Made by a program: the position numbers and the translations under genes. Shown in pieces: positions 8,901 through 12,929 of a stretch of 12,929 nt of DNA. Position 1 is the stretch's first letter. Each line of letters opens with the position of its first letter. The stretch spans positions 1-12,929 of the forward strand of contig CAZTDD010000164.1 in NCBI GenBank assembly GCA_964612675.1. Reading direction: 5' to 3'. Under the pieces are notes generated by a model. The model was not told where the DNA came from and did no database searches. It saw only the letters and a list, made by a program, of their open reading frames with translations. The DNA comes from CAZTDD01 sp964612675. Its GTDB lineage: Bacteria; Hinthialibacterota; Hinthialibacteria; Hinthialibacterales; JAKPRU01.

Positions 8901-11803
8901 GCATGATCGACCGCCACACGCTGCGGACTGTTGCCGAGTACAACCAAACCTCTCAACTTCAGCGTGTTCGAATCAACGACATGAACCTGATACCTCAGCG
9001 ATTCGGTGATCAGGAGACGACCGGTATACGGACCCGAACCGACAAGGATCGTTGAAAACGCGTTCCCGAGAGAACTGGAGGCTGTGATGGCTCCGGTAGT
9101 GGGATTGATTGCCACCAGAGTCCGTGGATTATCGGCTGTGGTTACCAAACCGGCGTAGACAATCCCCGTCACTGGATGCACCGCCAGCGCCCGAACCTGC
9201 TGCCCCAACGGCAGGAAATTCGTTCTCCCGTCGGTAAGTGAAACCGAGAAAAGACCCTCTTCTCCATTCTTCCTGCCACCGAGATACGCTATGCCCTGTC
9301 GATTATCGACCGCCAGCGTATCTCCCCGCGTCGTCCCGTCGATAAAAAGCTGCTGACCTCCGCTGATAATCGTGCCCTGGTTCGGGTCGATATACAGAAG
9401 GTTGCTCAGAAAAGACGAGTAGGTTATCCGACCGAGTGAAGAAATCTCTCCAAGGCGGCCGACTATACTGAGATCGGATAGTTTTATCACCGTGATCTGA
9501 TCGATATCATCATGGGCCACCAGCAGGAACCCCATATTCGTATCCACCGCTAGATCGGATACGCCTCCCGCCTCCTCGAACCACAACTGGCTCACAATGG
9601 TATTGGTATCCGGGTCAATGGCGGTCAAGAGCGGGATACTGCGGTGCCCGATAAAAACACGGTTCCCCGCTTCGTCGTACACCATGCTGTCCGGATCTCG
9701 ACCGACAGGGATGCACGCGACAACCTGATTCACTGTCGGATCGACCACCGAAACATTGTTGCTGCGGACGTTCGCCACATAAAAACGATTCACCGAAGGC
9801 ACATATGCCATTCCGGTCGGTTGAATACCGTTCCCGTTGACCGGACCGACATTGACGGATCTCAGTACCCACAGTTCCAACGGCACTTCATTCTGGACCA
9901 CGCCGGGACCGTTCAAATTCACGGTCAACGACAACGGTTTGTTAAATTCTGCGGAATCCGCAATAGAAAGATCAATCGAGTTCCTTGAAAAAGCGCTTTC
10001 GCCTGCTGCAACCGCGTTCCATTCAAGCGTTCGCTCGTTGACAACCGCCTCCGGGCTGTTCGATTGAAGGGTCGCTGTCAACCCCGCCGCTTCGCCGTTA
10101 CCTCGATTGGTCACCCGGAACATAAGCGAGATCGTCTCGCCGGGATTGATCACACCGTCTCCCGACCGGAATTGTCCGGGAACAATATCGCGAACAAGCC
10201 GATGCCCCGAAAACACTATCTCCGGATCGCCGTCCGGACCCGTTCCTTCTTTCGGAATCGCAAATGTGACTAGAGAAAACCCACGCCTTCCACCGATCCC
10301 AACTTGATACGAAGCAAGAATCTGAAGCTGAACCATATCGTTCTCTGTCAGGTTAGCGGGAGCGGTAATTTGAAAGCCGATTTCATTCTCGCTGGTGCCG
10401 CCCGGCGGTATATCGCCGAAACTCTGTTCTTCTCTGGAGGAATCGACGGTCACGCCCGACGTGACCGGTTTCAAGGTCGCCAGCGTATTATAGGCGGTCT
10501 CTCCGCCGTCATTTCGAAGCTTCACAAAAAGGAGTACGGTCTCACCTGCATCCACTTTTCCATTCGGCATCGAGGATGCGGAATCGTCCACACGAACCTT
10601 GGAGAAAACCAACTTGGGCAGAACGCCGCCCGCCGCCTGAATATCGATTTGCTGGAACGCGGGGCCTGCAACGACTGCGCCGGACGCGTCGATGAGGTTC
10701 AAAAGAATTGTCTTGCTTCCCGGTGTATCAAAAACCTTCGAATAAATCGGTGAGGTTGTCGTCTCCGTTTCTCCCCCCACGATTTGCCATTGATACGCGG
10801 CGAACTCTCCCGTGGAAGCCGACGCGTCGAACACGACCGGTGTATCCACAACCCAGTCGGCCGGATCGGTGAGAACCTCGAACGCTGCGTTCGCCGGTCC
10901 GGACGGTCCGGGAGAGTCTCCCGCGACTTCAATAGCCCCTTGGATCATCGACACCGCTCGCTGGCCGGAAATTCCCACCTGGTACGACACTCTCAGCAAC
11001 AGGTGAATTGTGTCGCCCGTGGAGGCGGTTGATGGAATGGTGATCTGATAGCCGACCTCGTTTTCCACGGTCTGACCGGGAGCAACGTCGCCGAATTCCT
11101 GGGAGCTTCGTGCAGGATCGACCGTGAGTCCCTCCGTTACCGCTGTCATCTCACCGGTCGTATTGAACCCGGTCTCGCCGCCGATGTTCATGATTTTCGC
11201 AAAGACCAACACGCTCTCCCCCGGCGCGGCGTTGCCGTCCGGCGAGGACGAACCGGAATCGTCCACCCTTAGCCCATCGAGCGTCATCTTCGGCAGCACA
11301 CCGGCTGTCTCGCGCGTGACCTTCAGGTCGTAGGCCATCCTCTCGGGATCGACCGGATCGCTCGCTCGTCCCGTGTATTTCAATTGGACGGTATAAGTCC
11401 CCGGCTCCTCGGGTGTGAAACCGAGGTTCTCCTGTCGTCCCGCGCCGGTGCCGACCCGGTCGCGTTCGGTCGGTGCCTGGTCGAGTCCGTTTTCGTAGAG
11501 GTAGATCCCAACGTCGCAGTCTTCGCCGACATTCGTCACGCTGATCGTGTACGGCCCCACCGGCTCGATAACCACCAGTTTGAACCAATCTTCGTCCGCT
11601 GTATGGTGGAAGTTGTGCGCCTGGCTGGGCGTATCGGTGATTTCGTTCAGTGTGTCGGATGTATCGTCTTGATAGAACTGATCGTAGATATCGGCCCCCT
11701 CGAGTCCTTGCGCGGACACTGTCGGTGCCATTCCAAAACAACAAAGCAGGAAAAGTCCCGTTAGAGTTGTTTTAAGTCCCCCTGCATTGATCGATACGGT
11801 CAT
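5963..11803 (-). CDS. Giant secreted beta-propeller protein: PPC, CARDB/PKD, YVTN propeller, FN3, Ig and inactive C13-like peptidase domains
   Basis: 1946 aa with a signal peptide (about 1-31, LTGLFLLCCFGMAPTVSA). Visible domains: PPC-type beta domain about 60-165 (DEDWFKL, PGTYTVQL); CARDB/APHP-like domain about 170-295; PKD about 304-392 (FDASAS, YQWQI); a second CARDB-like domain about 395-518, about half identical to the first; a third, more distant one about 527-648; YVTN-type propeller about 649-1243 (e.g. NGRVYVTNRD, RRLYVSA), long enough for about 14 blades; FN3 about 1250-1342; Ig-like about 1345-1452; a Lys/Glu-rich linker 1453-1472; Ig-like 1473-1567; peptidase-C13/caspase-like domain about 1590-1800; C-terminal Ig-like about 1830-1938. 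In the C13-like domain the usual V-D-H-G-G reads LGDTD and the usual D-A-C reads DGH, so His and Cys both look replaced (Asp1668, His1708). GGAGG lies 6 nt before ATG 11803. The likely role is an extracellular binding or scaffold protein. Propeller and PPC/PKD calls are firm; the C13 call rests on my recall of the family. Confidence 0.92.
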   Translation of the reverse strand: MTVSINAGGLKTTLTGLFLLCCFGMAPTVSAQGLEGADIYDQFYQDDTSDTLNEITDTPSQAHNFHHTADEDWFKLVVIEPVGPYTISVTNVGEDCDVGIYLYENGLDQAPTERDRVGTGAGRQENLGFTPEEPGTYTVQLKYTGRASDPVDPERMAYDLKVTRETAGVLPKMTLDGLRVDDSGSSSPDGNAAPGESVLVFAKIMNIGGETGFNTTGEMTAVTEGLTVDPARSSQEFGDVAPGQTVENEVGYQITIPSTASTGDTIHLLLRVSYQVGISGQRAVSMIQGAIEVAGDSPGPSGPANAAFEVLTDPADWVVDTPVVFDASASTGEFAAYQWQIVGGETETTTSPIYSKVFDTPGSKTILLNLIDASGAVVAGPAFQQIDIQAAGGVLPKLVFSKVRVDDSASSMPNGKVDAGETVLLFVKLRNDGGETAYNTLATLKPVTSGVTVDSSREEQSFGDIPPGGTSENEIGFQITAPANLTENDMVQLQILASYQVGIGGRRGFSLVTFAIPKEGTGPDGDPEIVFSGHRLVRDIVPGQFRSGDGVINPGETISLMFRVTNRGNGEAAGLTATLQSNSPEAVVNERTLEWNAVAAGESAFSRNSIDLSIADSAEFNKPLSLTVNLNGPGVVQNEVPLELWVLRSVNVGPVNGNGIQPTGMAYVPSVNRFYVANVRSNNVSVVDPTVNQVVACIPVGRDPDSMVYDEAGNRVFIGHRSIPLLTAIDPDTNTIVSQLWFEEAGGVSDLAVDTNMGFLLVAHDDIDQITVIKLSDLSIVGRLGEISSLGRITYSSFLSNLLYIDPNQGTIISGGQQLFIDGTTRGDTLAVDNRQGIAYLGGRKNGEEGLFSVSLTDGRTNFLPLGQQVRALAVHPVTGIVYAGLVTTADNPRTLVAINPTTGAITASSSLGNAFSTILVGSGPYTGRLLITESLRYQVHVVDSNTLKLRGLVVLGNSPQRVAVDHANGRVYVTNRDTFMISALDSVSGRLLESFLAGSRPGGLAFDPTRQLVYAALEGEDAVLELSSAGVLRRLRALKVGPLPVEIALDTVRRRVIVTNALEGGMATWVDPTTGDIQSVQTGQEPSGVVANEALGRFYVAAKGSSELFAFNTDDATLLKGIKLDPNDSPAALALDPETNRVFAGMLGPQEVWAFDADLNRIATITADVGDIINDVDVDSTRRRLYVSALLSGQLRVYNLDTFEFIRAVDIGRAPFGIDVDEETAMAYVAAEVGGVVTFYKDPDKVLPSLPPPGSLLPSAGDSRVSLVWSTVEGSKGYVVERSQAGFDAFVPITSTPLPPEITEFSDTDVLNGVGYRYQVRAVGEGRLAGAPTQTDVVYPQQQSDPRFTFSIRSRHVRVAPGEEGRYSMSLRPKGGFLSPISFMLQGGTHPRISSTFFTPGNLPAPGAPSSSKLRVAVATQNKTYAKLPLQVQASSPVQTESEFLFLEVLPPKQESEDSRDKKLKSKGSKGVPVILTTDVDSEDPAPSTVTVKGEVGTPDGEAALDLSVTKPDGSKVDISGVLVKDGNFAQTIPVGGADDFGNWKVNASFGGNDVSPSGQSSTFILPIASSAAKRGKGKSIAQAGPGGLFGIGTLIVAAGAPSQMRSQEFTDALVSRVEGIMRKRRYTNSSLRVLSAADQTLTNRNLKTAIQEAGVVDPLVLYILGDTDNSGRFVLGNGETITATELEETLSTSRGQRPSIILVDGHRAEAFAGGLDPSCRVVIASTGSGAKNIAIFTELSAGGSGGNGSAPLAVTPDNRAQISFSNFFFDAINQGKGIQESFAYASREITALQGAVQLQVPHIHVGNEELSMLPIGSAVDTGAEELADRIPPTIDDISPTQNARSDQAELVLEAEVSDNRGIARVTAVVGEMGSGTETKLTMEAGSEAGRFRVTISSEHLPQDAADKVLIPVSVVAEDTSGNLAQPVLTSILIEDTGIARWWNM

Positions 11804-11808
11804 AATCT

Positions 11809-11814
11809 ACCTCC
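11809..11814 (-). promoter_or_regulatory. Ribosome binding site of the 1946-aa gene
   Basis: GGAGGT on the minus strand (ACCTCC on +) sits about 6 nt before ATG 11803, which opens directly into a signal peptide. It fixes the start with good confidence. Confidence 0.8.
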
Positions 11815-11822
11815 GAATTCCA

Positions 11823-11839
11823 GTTACTCATTAAGTAAC
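11823..11839. promoter_or_regulatory. Dyad GTTACT-N5-AGTAAC, possible operator 1
   Basis: A perfect 6-5-6 inverted repeat in the short 5' leader of the 1946-aa gene, just upstream of its ribosome binding site. Its centre (11831) is 40 bp from the centre of the second 17-bp dyad. It could be a regulator site or an mRNA hairpin; short AT-rich dyads also arise by chance. Confidence 0.3.
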
Positions 11840-11862
11840 GGTTTGTTCATTCTTGGTTGAGT

Positions 11863-11879
11863 TTAACAGAGATTGTTAA
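11863..11879. promoter_or_regulatory. Dyad TTAACA-N5-TGTTAA, possible operator 2
   Basis: A second perfect 6-5-6 inverted repeat, overlapping the putative -10 box and spacer of the 1946-aa gene promoter. A protein bound here would block that promoter. The half-sites differ from operator 1 and share only a GTTA/TAAC core. Confidence 0.3.
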
Positions 11880-11891
11880 GAGAATAGTCAA
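11863..11891 (-). promoter_or_regulatory. Putative promoter of the 1946-aa gene
   Basis: On the minus strand TTGACT (11886-11891, 5 of 6 to TTGACA) is followed after 17 nt by TGTTAA (11863-11868, only 3 of 6 to TATAAT). It would give a leader of about 50 nt. The -35 box and spacing are good; the -10 box is weak. Confidence 0.35.
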
Positions 11892-11971
11892 TAATAGCGG
11901 ATTGAACAACAAAAAGAAACAAGAGTGAAATCCAAAGGGGCGTCCAGGCCGCAAGAGCAGAAATATGGAGT

Positions 11972-11990
11972 GCGCTGCCCCCGGCAGCGC
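11972..11990. repeat. GCGCTGCC-CCC-GGCAGCGC hairpin, REP-like
   Basis: Perfect 8-bp arms (11972-11979, 11983-11990) with a CCC loop, embedded in GGAGT...TTTGGC. From memory, hairpins set in GGAGTGCG...CGCTTTGG contexts are common dispersed repeats in several environmental phyla, so this may be a second repeat family. It lies upstream of the putative promoter of the VOC gene and has no U-tract. Confidence 0.45.
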
Positions 11991-12011
11991 TTTGGCTCTG
12001 CAAACAAATGC

Positions 12012-12039
12012 TTGATTGGCAAATTGCCCCTTATACAAT
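12012..12039 (+). promoter_or_regulatory. Putative promoter of the VOC gene
   Basis: TTGATT (12012-12017, 4 of 6) and TACAAT (12034-12039, 5 of 6) are 16 nt apart. The start would be near 12046, giving a leader of about 40 nt before ATG 12087. Confidence 0.35.
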
Positions 12040-12086
12040 ACACTGTGTCCCAGCGATCCTCTCTGCGTCTTATGAAAGGGAATCAC

Positions 12087-12497
12087 ATGTTCAACGCCAA
12101 ACCCAAAAACGACCATGTCGCCTTCCAGGTTTCCAATCTGGACGACTCGATTGACTTCTACACCGATACGCTTGGCCTGAATCTGATTTCGAGAACCGTC
12201 GACGAGAAACATCACGAAGCCTTTGCGTTTCTCGAACTGGAAGGCGGAAACATCGAGCTGCTTCAGCTGTTGGATGACGAAAACAACCCGATATCCACGG
12301 ACAATCCCCCGCCGACACCGCCCTATTGTCCGCACCTTGCGATTGCCGTCGACGACATCGATGCGTGTGTCCGTATTCTTCGAGAAAAATCCGTCGCGAT
12401 TCTCAAGGGGCCCTTGGAGATACCGGGGAATGTCAAATGGCTCTATGTCGCCGACCCGGATGCCAACATCATTGAATTCGTCGAGTGGTTGAAGTAA
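12087..12497 (+). CDS. VOC-superfamily (glyoxalase/dioxygenase-like) metalloprotein
   Basis: 136 aa, a single-module cytoplasmic protein with two beta-alpha-beta-beta-beta halves. The first begins DHVAFQVSNLDDSIDFYTDTLG, the classic VOC opening. The second begins HLAIAVDDIDA and ends VADPDANIIEFVEW. The four expected metal-ligand positions are filled: His10, Glu57 (GGNIELLQ), His83 and Glu130. That His-Glu-His-Glu pattern is like glyoxalase I or methylmalonyl-CoA epimerase, but VOC proteins act on many substrates and the exact reaction cannot be read here. Start ATG 12087 has GGG 6 nt upstream; an in-frame ATG at 12072 would add five residues. Further upstream extension runs through the GCGCTGCC hairpin and lacks VOC sequence. 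It is divergent from the 1946-aa gene and probably monocistronic. No signal peptide. Confidence 0.92.
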   Translation: MFNAKPKNDHVAFQVSNLDDSIDFYTDTLGLNLISRTVDEKHHEAFAFLELEGGNIELLQLLDDENNPISTDNPPPTPPYCPHLAIAVDDIDACVRILREKSVAILKGPLEIPGNVKWLYVADPDANIIEFVEWLK

Positions 12498-12552
12498 ACG
12501 CCTCATTCCAATTGATGTCACTAGATATAAGAAAACACCAAGAAAACACGGT

Positions 12553-12681
12553 GTGCCACCCGCAATTCCGGTTGTCCCTTTTCGTGCTTTCGTGCCTCTT
12601 TCGTGCCTTCGTGTTTCAACATCGGAATTCTCATCGTCGCTCATCCCACTGGGTGCCACCCCCAATTCCGTTTGGGGGTGG
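12553..12681. repeat. Intergenic repeat cluster: 18-nt direct repeat 100 nt apart, TTCGTG units, hairpin
   Basis: GTGCCACCCGCAATTCCG (12553-12570) recurs with one mismatch at 12653-12670, exactly 100 nt later. The second copy folds into a 10-bp hairpin (CCACCCCCAA 12656-12665, TTGGGGGTGG 12672-12681). Between the copies, about 12579-12615 holds four TTCGTG units. From memory, CACGAAGG-type tracts are frequent in gaps of environmental genomes. This occupies most of the gap downstream of the VOC gene; I found no supported gene there. Confidence 0.55.
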
Positions 12682-12693
12682 GAATCGCAGTAG

Positions 12694-12797
12694 TCAGTAC
12701 ACCCGCTGCCCTTCTTCCACCACAACGTCACGAATCTCCGCCGTCACCAGCCAATCTTCAACGGATCGGCTCCGCCTGGATTCTTGGTTTCTTCCAT
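12694..12797 (-). pseudogene. Possible frameshifted DUF2934-like fragment
   Basis: On the minus strand, ATG 12797 reads METKNPGGADPL-like sequence (MEETKNPGGADPL) and then runs into a stop. Adding one base near 12759 would join it to EDWLVTAEIRDVVVEEGQRVY, which ends in TGA at 12694-12696. The joined pattern G-G-x-x-x-x-x-D-W-L-x-x-A-E resembles my memory of DUF2934. There is no good ribosome binding site. It overlaps the open frame from the right edge, so at most one is real. Confidence 0.2.
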
Positions 12798-12929
12798 ACG
12801 CCGGTATTGACGAAATCACGGATATTCTCCACACGATCCAGCGTGGCAGACGAAAGAAGCGAACTCCTCAGCAAACTCGGTTCAGTCTGATTCAGGGCAT
12901 GCCGTTCGCGATTCTCCAGATCTTCCAAG
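12758..12929 (-). CDS. Possible 3' end of a gene running in from the right edge
   Basis: On the minus strand a frame is open from the window edge (first full codon at 12928) to TGA at 12758-12760, giving 56 residues beginning LEDLENRERHALNQTEPS and including LDRVENIRDFV. I do not recognise the family. The sequence looks protein-like but 57 open codons can occur by chance. A different frame overlapping its end shows a DUF2934-like motif, so the true coding frame is uncertain. Confidence 0.3.
   Translation of the reverse strand, partial: LEDLENRERHALNQTEPSLLRSSLLSSATLDRVENIRDFVNTGVWKKPRIQAEPIR

Noticed and set aside
11719..11803. Lipoprotein signal for the 1946-aa protein (LLCC near residue 21)
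   Set aside because: The residues before the cysteines do not fit a lipobox, and a standard cleavage site (TVSA-QG) follows.
11925..12086. 54-residue upstream extension of the VOC protein
   Set aside because: It runs through the REP-like hairpin and the putative promoter, has no VOC similarity, and the VOC fold starts right after ATG 12087.
11847..12731. Long minus-strand reading frame of 294 codons
   Set aside because: It is antisense to the well-supported VOC gene and its N-terminal part translates the TTCGTG repeat tract.

Overview
The window appears to come from an uncultured, probably diderm bacterium. It carries two very large secreted multidomain proteins built from PPC, CARDB-like, PKD, YVTN beta-propeller, FN3, Ig-like, thrombospondin and C-type lectin modules. 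One of them has a Pro/Thr linker of the 'PTPTFTPT' type. Dispersed GC-rich hairpin repeats lie in the gaps. This style is familiar from uncultured phyla such as Poribacteria, Hydrogenedentota, Sumerlaeota, Latescibacterota and Omnitrophota, but nothing here fixes the taxon. No rRNA, tRNA, CRISPR array, transposase or phage gene was seen.

Layout. Positions 1-381 are mostly non-coding: a hairpin repeat at the left edge and one doubtful 48-codon ORF. Positions 382-1470 (+) encode a secreted alpha/beta-hydrolase-fold protein that seems to have lost all three catalytic residues. Convergent to it, 1588-5538 (-) encodes a 1316-aa secreted protein with a TSP3-like calcium motif, a possible Cys-His-Asp hydrolase domain, a thrombospondin-C-terminal-like domain, a C-type lectin-like domain with an EPN/WND calcium site, a Pro/Thr linker and a C-terminal beta domain. 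Positions 5539-5962 hold its likely promoter, a leader of about 177 nt and a second hairpin repeat. Positions 5963-11803 (-) encode a 1946-aa secreted protein with PPC, duplicated CARDB-like domains flanking a PKD domain, a propeller region of about 14 blades, FN3 and Ig-like domains, and a peptidase-C13/caspase-like domain whose His and Cys appear to be replaced. Positions 11804-12086 are a divergent promoter region with two dyads and a hairpin. Positions 12087-12497 (+) encode a small VOC/glyoxalase-like protein with an intact metal site. The right end carries repeats and a doubtful partial or decayed reading frame.

How the genes may work together. All three proteins encoded between 382 and 11803 have signal peptides and are likely to act outside the cytoplasm. 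The two giants look like surface or matrix proteins for binding, adhesion or scaffolding. Two enzyme folds that look catalytically dead (382-1470 and the C13-like domain) sit next to a third domain that may keep a Cys-His-Asp triad. The VOC protein is cytoplasmic and shares only the divergent promoter region. A shared function is inference from proximity alone.
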